NCBI GenBank assembly: GCA_963735175.1
Contig: CAVTJX010000006.1
Span: 1 to 16,159, forward strand
Source of the DNA: CAVTJX01 sp963735175
Lineage (GTDB): Bacteria; Electryoneota; RPQS01
DNA length: 16,159 nt
Direction of reading: 5' to 3'
A model generated the notes under the pieces. The model saw only the letters and a list, made by a program, of their open reading frames with translations. It was not told where the DNA came from and did no database searches. Positions 5,438 to 14,482 of the stretch are shown piece after piece (the first letter of the stretch is position 1; each line of letters begins with the position of its first letter). The translations under genes were made by a program, and so were the position numbers.

Positions 5438-6460
5438 ATGGAGCAAAGCCGGCCGGATCGTCCGGGAGGGTTGGATCTGGGGCCGCGAACGGCCCGCAGT
5501 ATCTGGCAGTTGGCGAATTCGGTAATCCCCTTCTTTGCGCTGCTGTACCTGATGCACCTGTCGCTCGCGGTTTCGGTCTGGCTGACGCTGGGTTTGGGAG
5601 TGCTGGCGGGCGGTTTTATGGTGCGGATTTTCATCATCCAGCACGACTGCGGCCACGGCTCGTTTTTCCGTTCGCGCCAGGCGAACCACCGCGTGGGCCG
5701 GTTTTGCAGCCTGCTGACGATGGTGCCCTATTACTACTGGCGGCGGCAGCACGCGCTGCATCACGCGTCGAGCGGCAACCTCGACCACCGCGGCCACGGC
5801 GACATGGATATCTATACGGTCGACGAATATTTAAAATTATCCCGGCGGGAACGCTTTTATTATCGGGCTTACCGCAATCCGCTGGTGTTTCTGCTGCTGG
5901 GGCCGTTGCTGCTGATGTTCGTGTTTAACCGCTTCGCCTTCGACAAGCGGCAGTCCACGAAGGCGCAGCGGCGCAATGTGCAGGTCACGAATCTTATTCT
6001 GCTGGGTGTGTTCCTCTCGCTCGGCCTGACCCTCGGCTTCGGCCACGTGCTGCTGATCGCGCTGCCCGTGCTGTATGTCGCGGGCGGGGCGGGGATCTGG
6101 CTGTTTTACATCCAGCATCAGTTCGAGCACACGTACTGGAAACGCGGCGCCGAATGGAACGCGGCCCGGGCGGCGATGCAGGGCAGTTCGTTCTACAAGC
6201 TGCCGGTCCTATTGCAATGGTTTACCGGGAATATCGGCTTCCATCACATTCATCATTTGCAGGAAACGATTCCCAACTACCGTTTACCGCGGCTGTTCCG
6301 CGAGCATCGCGAGTATCAGGACGTGTACACCGTCACGCTGTGGACGAGCCTGAAGACGATGTTTCTGAGCGTCTGGGACGAGCGGGAGGAACGGTTGATC
6401 AGCTTCCGCGAAGTGGCGCGGCGGTATCTGGGAATGCGGCGGGAAGCGCCGTCGGCCTGA
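5438..6460 (+). CDS. Membrane fatty acid desaturase (acyl-lipid type)
   Basis: 340 residues of the membrane di-iron FA_desaturase family (PF00487). The three His boxes are complete: HDCGH (69-73), HALHH (105-109) and HHIHH (269-273); QHQFEH (226-231) precedes the third box. The stretch SSGNLDHRGHGDMDIYTVDEYLKLS and the following YRNPLVFLLLGP resemble Bacillus-type Des and cyanobacterial Des acyl-lipid enzymes. Hydrophobic segments flank the boxes (about 27-65, 150-165, 186-225). The enzyme introduces a double bond into membrane-lipid acyl chains using O2 and a reduced electron carrier, typically to adjust membrane fluidity, and implies at least occasional oxygen. Regiospecificity cannot be read from sequence. 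GGAG lies 7 nt before the ATG. The next gene starts 40 nt after the stop, so the two are probably cotranscribed. Confidence 0.92.
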   Translation: MEQSRPDRPGGLDLGPRTARSIWQLANSVIPFFALLYLMHLSLAVSVWLTLGLGVLAGGFMVRIFIIQHDCGHGSFFRSRQANHRVGRFCSLLTMVPYYYWRRQHALHHASSGNLDHRGHGDMDIYTVDEYLKLSRRERFYYRAYRNPLVFLLLGPLLLMFVFNRFAFDKRQSTKAQRRNVQVTNLILLGVFLSLGLTLGFGHVLLIALPVLYVAGGAGIWLFYIQHQFEHTYWKRGAEWNAARAAMQGSSFYKLPVLLQWFTGNIGFHHIHHLQETIPNYRLPRLFREHREYQDVYTVTLWTSLKTMFLSVWDEREERLISFREVARRYLGMRREAPSA

Positions 6461-6500
6461 CCGTGAAGGCGGGCCGCGATTAACAGGAAAGCGACGGTTG

Positions 6501-7584
6501 ATGGGCAGTACGTTGAAGCCGCTCCAGATGGGCGAGCTGACGGCGCGGGTGCCGATTATTCAAGGTGGGATGGGCGTGGGAATTTCGCTCGCCGGCCTCG
6601 CGGCCGCGGTCGCCAATGAAGGCGGGATCGGCGTCATCGCCACGGCCGGGATCGGCATGAACGAACCCGATTTCTTCCGCAATTTCCTCGCGGCCAACGA
6701 ACGCGCGTTGCGCCGCGAAATCCGCGCCGCCCGCGCCGCGACGACCGGCATTTTGGGCGTGAACATCATGGTCGCGCTCTCGAACTACGCGGACCTCGTG
6801 CGCGTGGCGATCAAGGAAGGCATAGATGTGATCTTTTCCGGGGCCGGGTTGCCGATGCATTTACCGGAGCTCCGTCCGGCGGGTGCGCGCACGAAACTGG
6901 TGCCGATCGTGTCCTCGGGCCGCGCGGCGACGATTCTCTCGCCGCCGCTGGACGGAAAAATTCGGCTATCTGCCCGATGCGATGGTAGTGGAAGGCCCGC
7001 TGGCAGGCGGCCATCTGGGCTTCAAGACCGAGCAGATCGCCGATCCGGCCTTCGCCCTCGAGCTGTTAATTCCCGAAGTGCTGGCGGCGGTTGAGCCCTT
7101 TGCCCAAAAGGCCGGAAAATCCCTGCCCGTGATCGCCGCTGGTGGCATCTATACCGGCGCGGACATTTACAAATATCTGGAAATGGGCGCATCCGGCGCG
7201 CAACTCGGGACGCGCTTCGTCGCCACCCACGAATGCGACGCCTCGCTCGCATTCAAGCAGACGTATCTGGACGCTCACGAGGAAGATCTGATGATCATTC
7301 AGAGTCCGGTGGGCATGCCCGGACGAGTGATCCGCAATGCCTTCGTGGAAGCTTTGAAGCGGGGCGAAAAAGAGCCGTACCAGTGCCCTTACCACTGCAT
7401 TGTTACCTGCGATTACCAGCACAGCCCGTATTGCATCGCGCTGGCGCTGATCAACGCGCATAAGGGGAATCTGAAGCACGGCTTTCCGTTTGCGGGGGCC
7501 AACGCCTACCGCGTGACGGAGATCGTGCCGGTGAAGGAGCTGATGCGCTCGCTCGTGGCGGAGTATCAGCAGGCGGCGGCGTAA
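6501..7584 (+). CDS. FMN-dependent NPD / nitronate monooxygenase-like (FabK-related) oxidoreductase, one frameshift
   Basis: TIM-barrel flavoprotein. QGGMGVGISLAGLAAA near residue 21 is the FMN-site N-terminus; VVEGPLAGGHLGF carries the family's His. IAAGGIYTGADI and MGASGAQLGTRFVATHEC are the phosphate-binding and C-terminal signatures. The frame breaks after ...GRAATIL (near 6940). Dropping one base in TCGCCGCCGCTGG gives SRRWTEKFGYLPDAMVVEGP, matching the family, and a 360-residue protein. Known activities are oxidation of nitronates or flavin-dependent enoyl-ACP reduction (FabK). The substrate cannot be assigned, but the desaturase neighbour makes lipid metabolism plausible. The C-terminus has an unusual Cys cluster, CPYHCIVTCDYQHSPYC (about 308-324). 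The start is the ATG at 6501, or the TTG at 6498, which suits the AGGA at 6485 better. Confidence 0.82.
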
Positions 7585-7618
7585 TCCCCGGGGAACGGCA
7601 CGGGATCCGAAGTGCAAC

Positions 7619-7652
7619 GCGGGCGGCGCATCCGGCGCCGCCCGCGTTTGTT
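7619..7652 (+). terminator. Intrinsic terminator after the NPD-like gene
   Basis: A perfect 10-bp stem GCGGGCGGCG / CGCCGCCCGC (7619-7628 with 7636-7645), 7-nt loop, followed by GTTTGTT. It lies 34 nt past the stop codon. Confidence 0.75.
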
Positions 7653-7668
7653 ATAGTTCCGTCGCAGA

Positions 7669-7708
7669 GCGAGCAAGGGCGGCCACCGATTAGCCGCCCT
7701 TTACTCGC
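7669..7708. terminator. Second tandem hairpin, possible bidirectional terminator
   Basis: AAGGGCGGC (7675-7683) pairs with GCCGCCCTT (7693-7701) over a 9-nt loop. After a small bulge, outer GCGAG (7669-7673) pairs with CTCGC (7704-7708), giving about 14 bp. It follows the first terminator by only 24 nt. The T tract is weak, so it may act as a backup terminator. Confidence 0.5.
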
Positions 7709-8108
7709 ACGTTGTTGCACCCTCCGCTCTGTACCTGGCGCGCGGCAGCGACAGCACAGACTTCGCGATGCAGCGTGAAGAAATGGTATTCCGGAAGCGT
7801 TGCCTCCTGCTTTTGCATTTCGCAAGGGCTGTGCCGGACACAGTGGATGGACAGCGTAGAATTGAAATTGCGCGATCAATCATATAATTTATAATGTATA
7901 ACAAGATAATTTGTCGCTTTTACGGGTGCTGAATATGCATTGCGAGATTTCTTTTATGCAGGTTTAATAGCGCTATATTTGCATTGTCATGTGCGAATAT
8001 TGCAATGTACTCGCTCCAGCGCCACCTTCGGAACGGTGCCGCCCGCCTGCCGAGTATTCGGAATGTGCCCCGGTCGCGAATTTGAAATTCACCCCATTTA
8101 ACGACGCC
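7709..8108. other. AT-rich gene-free stretch with a possible promoter for the HD-domain gene
   Basis: No convincing gene. The middle is strikingly AT-rich (7880-7910, two overlapping TATAAT words at 7883 and 7890) in an otherwise GC-rich window. The best spaced promoter is TTGCGA (7940-7945), 17 nt, TTTAAT (7963-7968), with TATATT also at 7974. Short TGCATTG / CAATG words recur between 7936 and 8012. An open frame from 7989 runs into the HD-domain gene, but its 40-residue N-terminal part has no family support and is treated as leader. Confidence 0.4.
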
Positions 8109-8693
8109 ATGTTGTTCAAACCCAGGAAACTCTCGCCGCGTTTTGAAGCAGCCTTGCACCTCGCCCTCGAACTGCACAACGGCCAGCTCCGCAAGGGGAC
8201 GGAGACGCCCTACGTCTCGCACCTGTTGGCGGTGGCGAGCCTCGTGCTGGACTATGGCGGCGGCGAAGACGAAGCGATTGCCGCACTGCTGCACGACGCG
8301 GTGGAAGATCAGGGCGGGTTGGCGACCCTGGCGCGCATCCGGCGCGAGTTCGGCGCGGACATCGCCGCCGTCGTTCAAGCGTGCAGCGACTCGCACTCGT
8401 TGATTAAGTCCCCGTGGCGCGGGCGCAAAGAAAAATTCATCGCCAGTCTGCCGGCGGCTTCGGAAGCGGTCCGGCTGATCATCGCCGCGGACAAGCTGCA
8501 CAACATCCGCAGCATCCTTCAGGATTATCGAATCCACGACGAAAAAGTCTGGAACAAGTTTATGGGCGGTCGCGAGGGCACACTGTGGTACTACCGCGCG
8601 GCCCTCGACGCTCTGCGTCAGACGGGGACGACGCCAATCCTCGAAGAGCTGGAACGCGAACTGGTGTACCTCGAGCGCCTGGCCGCAGTATAG
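8109..8693 (+). CDS. HD-domain phosphohydrolase, RelA/SpoT-hydrolase / MESH1-like
   Basis: 194 residues from the ATG at 8109. The order of motifs matches the hydrolase half of RelA/SpoT and stand-alone MESH1-type enzymes: GQLRKGTETPYVSHLLAV (His38), AIAALLHDAVEDQG (His62-Asp63, with Glu66-Asp67) and AADKLHNIRS (Asp128). These are the Mn-binding HD residues and catalytic acidic pair. No synthetase, TGS or ACT domain follows, so it is a hydrolase-only protein. Candidate substrates are (p)ppGpp or other 3'-phosphorylated nucleotides (MESH1 also uses NADPH); sequence alone does not decide. No good Shine-Dalgarno precedes 8109. An upstream in-frame ATG (7989) would add a Cys-containing tail with no homology visible to me. 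It appears monocistronic. Confidence 0.88.
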   Translation: MLFKPRKLSPRFEAALHLALELHNGQLRKGTETPYVSHLLAVASLVLDYGGGEDEAIAALLHDAVEDQGGLATLARIRREFGADIAAVVQACSDSHSLIKSPWRGRKEKFIASLPAASEAVRLIIAADKLHNIRSILQDYRIHDEKVWNKFMGGREGTLWYYRAALDALRQTGTTPILEELERELVYLERLAAV

Positions 8694-9061
8694 TCTCCAT
8701 CATTTTTCGTTTCCGAACGGCCGGTCTCAGGCGGAGGAGGTCTGACGGAAAGGCGATCGCCGCCGCGGGCTTGTATCGCCGCGACAGGAGTGGGATTGTG
8801 ACCCCAATTCGCTGGTGATCTTGAGCGACAATGCGTTGTTTGCCCGCAAGTTAATGGCCGTTGCCCGGGCGTTCCGTCTGATGTGGCACAGGCCCGGGGA
8901 TTTTTCCAAAGACACAATTCAATCTTGACATTCTGGTAAAGTTATACCAACTTATACCCACTTAGCAACGCTTCCACGACTCTGTTTTTCGCCGCAAACG
9001 AGGGATTTTGGCCGTCCCCGCTGATCTTCCCCGTGTGATTTTTGACCGTGAGATTCCGCCG
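8694..9061. other. Gene-free stretch with -35 box and short tandem repeats
   Basis: No gene is supported. GGCGATCGCC (8752-8761) is a 10-bp palindrome. A terminator-like hairpin lies at 8864-8905. TTGACA (8925-8930) is a perfect -35, but no good -10 sits 16-18 nt downstream (TTATAC words at 8942 and 8952 are mis-spaced). TTATACCAAC / TTATACCCAC / TTA follow one another with a 10-bp period (8942-8964), possibly operator-like. Confidence 0.35.
8864..8905 (+). terminator. Possible terminator
   Basis: CCCGGGC (8864-8870) pairs with GCCCGGG (8892-8898) across a 21-nt loop, then GATTTTT. The long loop makes it weaker than the others here. It lies 170 nt past the HD-domain gene. Confidence 0.4.
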
Positions 9062-9568
9062 ATGTCAACCCCCGCATACGGACCATTGCTCAGCACACTC
9101 CTCCAGTTTCTGGATGAGATCCAATTCCGCCATGCCGCTCCGCAGGTTGTTATCGATGATCAGGGCCGCGAGCGGTTTCGCGTCAATACCGGCATCCACT
9201 GCGAGCGGGGGGTGTACAAAGTCGCAGTGTTGGGCGACGAAACGGGCAAAATCCTCGCGTTTTATGCGATCAGCCCCTTGACGGTGCCGCCTTCGCGGGT
9301 GGCTCAAGCGGCGGAGTTGATTACCCGCATCAACTACGGACTGTCGATAGGGAATTTTGAATTGGGCTGTGACGATGGCGAAGTGCGCTTTAAGACCAGC
9401 ATCCCCACCGACGGCACACCCCTGACCTATTCCCTGCTGCGGTCGCTGCTGTACACGGCCGGGGATATGATTGAAGCCTTTGCTCCGGCGCTGGAAGCGG
9501 TGATTACGGGTGATTCCTCGCCGCAGGAAGCCAACGCTGCCGTCCGCAATCCGGAGAATGCCGGCTGA
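9062..9568 (+). CDS. YbjN-like domain protein
   Basis: 168 residues from the ATG at 9062. The pattern VYKVAVLGDETGKILAFYAISPLTVPPSRVAQAAELITRINYGLSIGNFELGCDDGEVRFKTSIP..., then a helical tail with LLRSLLYTAGDMIEAFAPALEAV, matches the YbjN family (PF10722; type III secretion chaperone-like alpha/beta fold). Members are small, soluble and of unsettled function; E. coli YbjN is linked to stress, motility and multicopy suppression. There is no signal peptide and no membrane segment. The start is uncertain: no strong Shine-Dalgarno is seen at 9062, and an in-frame TTG at 9008 lies close behind GAGGGA but would add 18 residues outside the domain. It is followed by a strong terminator, so it is monocistronic. 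Confidence 0.75.
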   Translation: MSTPAYGPLLSTLLQFLDEIQFRHAAPQVVIDDQGRERFRVNTGIHCERGVYKVAVLGDETGKILAFYAISPLTVPPSRVAQAAELITRINYGLSIGNFELGCDDGEVRFKTSIPTDGTPLTYSLLRSLLYTAGDMIEAFAPALEAVITGDSSPQEANAAVRNPENAG

Positions 9569-9605
9569 CGACGCTCCCGGCGCGAGTGTTTCTTTCGCCT
9601 TTTGG

Positions 9606-9633
9606 GGCGGACAGCAATGTCCGCCCATTTTTA
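9606..9633 (+). terminator. Strong intrinsic terminator after the YbjN-like gene
   Basis: A 9-bp perfect stem GGGCGGACA / TGTCCGCCC (9606-9614 with 9619-9627) closed by a GCAA tetraloop (GNRA type), then ATTTTT. It starts 38 nt past the stop codon. Confidence 0.88.
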
Positions 9634-9842
9634 TTGGTTTTAGGCGGGGAAAGTCGCGTAAAAGACAATCCATCGACAGTGGTATGGTGCCGGGCCAGAA
9701 TCATTACGGTGGAGGCGCAAACAAGAGGCATCGGGGAAGGTCATGATTGTTGGTGACGGATCGCGAATAATAAATTCATAAAAACAGAGTTGTTAGATAC
9801 GGCTGGGTCACCAGACCTATTTCACGGAACCACGATTTAGCC
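9634..9842. other. Gene-free stretch, nothing recognised
   Basis: About 200 nt between the terminator and the next promoter. Short open frames cross it without family support. An AT-rich patch (9766-9800) is the only visible feature. Confidence 0.4.
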
Positions 9843-9871
9843 TTGCACAGAGGTATTATGGTAAGTATATT
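9843..9871 (+). promoter_or_regulatory. Sigma70-like promoter for the large secreted protein
   Basis: TTGCAC (9843-9848), 17 nt, TATATT (9866-9871), the same -10 word as at 1373. It predicts a leader of about 80 nt containing a small GAGGCG-TC-CGCCTC dyad (9921-9934) just before the AGGAGGAG Shine-Dalgarno (9946-9953). Confidence 0.65.
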
Positions 9872-9959
9872 AAGCCGAATCATCATGTGAACTATCTGTA
9901 ACATTTGCCGCAACCAAACAGAGGCGTCCGCCTCGCATACGTTTCAGGAGGAGATTTTT

Positions 9960-12900
9960 ATGAAGAAACTCGGACTGGTGTGTATCCTGCTGGTGGTTTT
10001 GAGCGGATTGTGTTGGGCGCAAACAGGTTATGACCTGTCTTCGACCCCGACCCCGACCAAGGAAATGACGACGACCACCGTTGAGCAGAAGGACGAGGCT
10101 CCGGCCTTTGAGAAGGCGGAATGGACCGTGCCGATGGCGCTGCCCGAAGCGGCTCCGGTGGCGGCGTTCCCGCTTGCGGCGTATCTCGCGCCGGCAGATG
10201 TCGATTATGCGGCGCTGGAAGCGGAAGCCGCAACATTGACGGAAGAAATTCTGGCGATCAAGGCCACGGGCCGCGTGCCTTCTGACGCTCTTTATGAGCA
10301 GTTGATGCAGAAGGAACGGGTGTTGTTTGGCCGCGACCATGATGTGTCCAGTCTGGACCAGGGCGCGGAAGACTGCTCGGCGCCGACGGTTATCCCGGCC
10401 AGTGACAATGTCGCGTTTTGCGAAAGCGGCATCATGGGCACGACGGATGACTGTACTATTGGCGCGTACACCGGTTACAAAGACGTGTTCTATCAGTTCA
10501 CCCCGACCGTTACTGGAGCCTATATTATCTCCAACTGCGGCAGCGTGGGCGACCTGTATATGAAAATCTGGAACACCGCCTGCTGCGGCGCGACGGTTTG
10601 GAAACTGAGCGACGACAGTTGCGGCGGCGTGGATCCGCTGTCCCATCAAGTCTTGACCGCTGGCGTAACCTATTACTTTGAAATTGGTTACTACAGCAGC
10701 ACGCAAGTCCAGGATGCTTATAATATGAACCTTTGGGGTCCGCTGGAAATCGCGGCCCCGCCGGTTCCGGCGAACGACGTGTGCGCGACGGCGACCCCGA
10801 TCAGCGCTCCGATTTCGATTACCGGTACGTTACTTGGCTCGGCCTCGGAAACCCAGAAGCATTACCTGCGGCGGCACGACCCAATCCTATTGGGGCGTGT
10901 ATTATTCGATCGTCGGCAATGGCAGTTTCCTCACGGCCCGCACGCAGAATAACTGCTCGAGCTTCAACTCGCGCGTCCGTGTTTATAAAGGCACCTGCAC
11001 CGCGCTGGTGTGCGTGGGTGGCAACGACGATGCCACCCCTCCGGGAAGCACCGGTCTGTCCTCCTTCTCGTGGTGTGCTGATGCCGGCGTGACCTATTAC
11101 ATCATCGTCAGCAGCTATAACACCGCGGCGGTCTATAAAGGCCCGTTCACCCTGGACGTTACCGAAGGCGCACGGTGCGCTTGCGACGAAATCCCGCTGT
11201 GCGGCGATCCGCGCGAAACCGAACCGAATAACACCTGCGCCACCGCGGATGGTTTGACTCTGAACTGTGAAGAGTCGACGGTGTACGGTCTGCACTGCGC
11301 CGAACCCGACTCCGATTTCTACCGCATCGTTGTCCCCGCCGGACGCGGCGCGGTGGTTAAAGTTTATGACGGCGAAGGTTGCACGACCTACCCGCCGACG
11401 AAGGTCACCACCAAGTGGTACACCGGCGCCTGCGTCGCTTCGGGCAGCAATAGCACCGCCGCCAAGGCGTTCTCGCGTTGCGCTTCGGCGACCGACACCA
11501 CGGTTTACCTGTGCGTGCTTGACTACGGCGCAGCGACGCCGCTCAACCGCGCGGCCTACAAGGTCGTCGTGGAGTGCGTCGATCCCGTTGATAACGACAT
11601 TTGCTACAGTGCGATGCCGGTGGACGTCCCCTCTCAGACACCGGGCAACAACTTCTGCGGCGCGACCTATGACGCGGGCTTACCCGCCTGCGCCGGTATC
11701 GGCTTACCGGCCACCGGCAACGGCGGCGTCTGGTACCGCGTGACCGGCAACGGCCACACGCTGACGGCCGACCTCTGTACGTCGAGCTTTGACACACGGA
11801 TGATCGTTTATACAGGCAACTGCGATGCGCTTGTCTGTGTCGGCGCGAACGACAACGGCGGTCTTGTCCTCCCGTGCAACACACTGGGCTCAAAGGTTTC
11901 CTGGTGCAGCACTGACGGCTGGGATTACTTCGTCCTCGTCTACGGCTACAGCAGCACCTATTTCGGCAACTTCGTTCTGAACATTACGGACGGCGAGCTC
12001 TGCGCGCCGCCGCCGAACGATGGCTGCGAAAGTGCCGTGGAAATCGCAGTCCCGTCGTCCACCCCTGGCTACACGAACTTTGGCGGCATTGACGCCCCGA
12101 CTCCCTTCTGCTACGGCACGCCGGCCACCCCGGGCGTCTGGTATAAGGTGAAGGGCAACGGCAACGCGCTGACGGCCGGGCTGTGCACCTCGTCGTACGA
12201 CACCAAGATGAACGTGTGGAGCGGCCCCGACTGCGCGACGTTCACCTGCGTGGGCGGTGACAATGACGGTTGCGATGTTCCCAACACGCTGGGCTCCAAG
12301 TACACCTGGTGCAGCGTGGTCGATGTGTGGTACTGGATTCTTGTTTACGGCAGCAGCACCTCTATTCCCTCGGGCACGTTTACGCTGACCATTGCAGACG
12401 GCGGCTATTGCGGTGCGCCGGTGAACGACCTGTGCGTCGGCGCCACTCCCGTGGCCATTCCCAGCCAAAGCGCTGGCGATAACACCTGGGCCACCAGCGA
12501 TGCCCCCGGAACGTGTACCACCTCCGCTCCCTACTTCGGCCTGTGGTATTCCGTTGTCGGCAACAACAACATCCTGACGGCTTCGACCTGTAACGACTTT
12601 GGCGGCACGCTGGGCGACACCAAAATCCAGGTCTTCACCGGTCCGTGCGAAGCCCCCGTCTGTGTCATCGGCAACGACGATGCGTCACCGACGTGCGCGA
12701 CGAACTCGAACTTCTCGACGGTCTCCTGGTGCAGCGACCTCGACGTGATCTACTACATCCATGTTGGCGGTTACTACAGCACGGCTTCGGGCAAGGGCAC
12801 GTTCCGGCTTGACATTCTCGACGGCACAGGTTGCCACGTCGACTGCGGAACTTACACTGCGTGCGGAACCCCGGCCGAAGTCGAACCGAACGACGCCTGC

Positions 12901-14274
12901 GCCAACTCGTTGAATTTCGTGACACTGGCCTACGCGGTCGACGGTTCACCGCTCGACTACTACGGAACGATCTGTCCGCAGAGTGACGTGGACTACTGGT
13001 ATGTGCCGGGGATCCCGCTCGGCTCGACCCTTACGATCACCCTGTTTGAAGGCACGGATTGCAGCTCCGCCTCCTCCGCCGTGAAGATGTATGGCGCGAC
13101 GGCGACGGATGGCACCTGCACGACGCCGGGTACCACGGCTGCCGGTTCGATTGTGCAGGGTGGCTGCACCCCGTTCAACGGCGGTTATCTTGCGGTGAAG
13201 AAAGTCAGTGGCTACGATAACAAGTACAAACTCCAGACAACCTGGACACCGGCCCCGGCTTGCCCGCCCGTTGTAGTTCCGAACCAGTATAGCATCGGCC
13301 CGTGCGCAGGTCCGATCACTGACGTCGCCACCGTGATCTACCCGATCACTGTGCCGATCCAGTACCACATCACGGACCTCAACGTGCGTGTGAACCTGTT
13401 CCATACCTATGACGGCGACATTGACCTGTACCTAGTCACCCCGTGGCTGGATACGCTCGAACTGTCGACGGACAACGGTGGCACTGGCGAAAACTACACG
13501 AACACCGTGTTTGACCAGCAGGCGATCGACTCGATCAAGGCCTTGACATCCTTGCCGCCTTACACGGGAAGCTACATTCCTGAAGAATCGCTGGATGGTG
13601 TGAACAACCTCAACGCCGTGGGCGTGTGGCAGTTCATCATCACTGACGATGTGGGTGGCGACTACGGTTCCGCCTACTGCCTGAGCCTCGAGTTCCAGTA
13701 TGACTACATCCTCGCCGTCGAGCTGACGAATGGATTCGTGGCGACCCCCGGCAACGGCAGCGTGTCCCTGTCCTGGGCAACCGCTTCCGAAACTGATAAT
13801 GCCCGCTTCGACATCCTGCGTGACAATGAAGTCATTGGCACGCGGAATGGCCAGGGCACCAGCAGTTCGCATACCAAGTATTCGTTCACGGATGAAGGCC
13901 TCAACAACGGTCGCACCTACACGTACAGCCTCGTGGCTGTGACGGCGCAGGGCGAGCGCGCCACGGTGGCCACGGTCAGCGCCATGCCGTCCATGATGGC
14001 CGGTCCGGTGACTGAATATGCGCTGCGTCAGAACTATCCGAATCCCTTCAACCCCACCACCACGATCGCTTTCGATCTGTTGGAGAGCGGGTTCGTGACC
14101 TTGAAGATCTACAACGTCATGGGTCAATCCGTGGCGACGGTAGTGAACGGCACGATGATCGCGGGACGGCATTCGGTGGCCTTTGACGCCAGCAACTTGT
14201 CTTCGGGCGTTTACCTCTACCGCATTGAAGCCAATGGCTTCAGCGCTGAGAAGAAAATGCTGCTGATGAAGTAG
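9960..14274 (+). CDS. Large secreted modular protein with Cys-rich repeats, P-domain, Fn3 and T9SS-type sorting domain; one frameshift
   Basis: About 1437 residues after removing one base. A Sec signal peptide (1-20, ends GLCWA) is followed by an acidic/Ala-rich linker. Then come a diverged Cys-rich module, module R1 (from 272), a PPC-like domain (from about 411, EPNNTCATADGL), modules R2-R4 (from 545, 685, 822), a second PPC-like domain (from about 960, EPNDACANS), a proprotein-convertase P-like domain (about 1104-1249, HTYDGDIDLYLVTP), an Fn3-like domain (about 1252-1346) and a C-terminal YPNPFNPTTTI...LKIYNVMGQ sorting domain (1353-1437). Expected fate: Sec export, then T9SS-type surface display or release. 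No peptidase catalytic domain is seen, so it is probably adhesive or structural. The frame shifts near 10855: CAG-A-AGC should read CAG AGC, joining ...SASETQ to SITCGGTTQSYWG. AGGAGGAG lies 6 nt before the ATG. Confidence 0.85.
10773..12832 (+). repeat. Cys-rich ~135-residue module repeated at least four times within the secreted protein
   Basis: Copies begin at 10773 (R1), 11593 (R2), 12013 (R3) and 12424 (R4); R1 and R2 are separated by a PPC-like domain. Shared landmarks in order: ND-x-C start, PS.TPG-like turn, [GL]WY.V.GN...LTA, C..SFDT..., VY.G.C..[LP]VCVG.NDD, S.[VY][ST]WCS, Y[YW]I.V.[GY]....G.F.L.I.DG. The six or so Cys per copy suggest disulphides outside the cytoplasm. An earlier stretch (from about 10374, DCSAP...) is a more distant relative. 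I do not recognise a named domain. Confidence 0.75.
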
Positions 14275-14289
14275 CAGCGTACGCAACTC

Positions 14290-14336
14290 GTTGAAACCCG
14301 CAGCGGCGGCCCCTGGGCCGCCGCTGCTTTTTCAAC
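14290..14336 (+). terminator. Strong intrinsic terminator after the large secreted protein
   Basis: A 12-bp stem GCAGCGGCGGCC / GGCCGCCGCTGC (14300-14311 with 14316-14327), CCTG loop, then TTTTT. Outer GTTGAA (14290-14295) and TTCAAC (14331-14336) can also pair. It lies 16 nt past the stop codon, between convergent genes. Confidence 0.9.
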
Positions 14337-14370
14337 GAAGAACGAGGAACAGACAGAAAGAAGGCTCATG

Positions 14371-14400
14371 AAAACGCGCGAGGTACGGATACCCCGCGCG
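14371..14400 (-). terminator. Intrinsic terminator for mutS2 on the minus strand
   Basis: Read on the minus strand: CGCGCGGGGTA, TCCG loop, TACCTCGCGCG (11 pairs including one G-U), then TTTT. It lies about 80 nt beyond the mutS2 stop and faces the terminator at 14290, so the convergent transcripts are separated. Confidence 0.75.
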
Positions 14401-14482
14401 GCGTTATTAAACTTAGAACCATGCAGCAAGCGAAGCGCGGTAATCAACGGGCCACGCTACGGATCGAACGTCACGTTCGCGT

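Noticed and set aside
7669..7708. tRNA or small RNA gene in the hairpin region
   Set aside because: Only one stem is visible. There is no cloverleaf, no T-loop GTTCRA-type box and no anticodon arm.
7451..7879. Minus-strand 142-aa open frame over the terminators after the NPD-like gene
   Set aside because: It crosses two strong hairpins and part of an assigned gene; Arg/Pro/Ser-rich composition with no recognisable domain.
8618..8917. Minus-strand 99-aa open frame in the 8694-9061 gap
   Set aside because: Its start has no ribosome site, its sequence is low-complexity, and half overlaps the HD-domain gene in antisense.
9510..9746. 78-aa plus-strand open frame spanning the YbjN terminator
   Set aside because: It begins inside the YbjN-like gene in another frame and reads through a strong terminator hairpin.
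10773..12832. CRISPR or DNA-level tandem array
   Set aside because: The repeats are diverged ~400-bp protein modules in frame, not short identical repeats with spacers.
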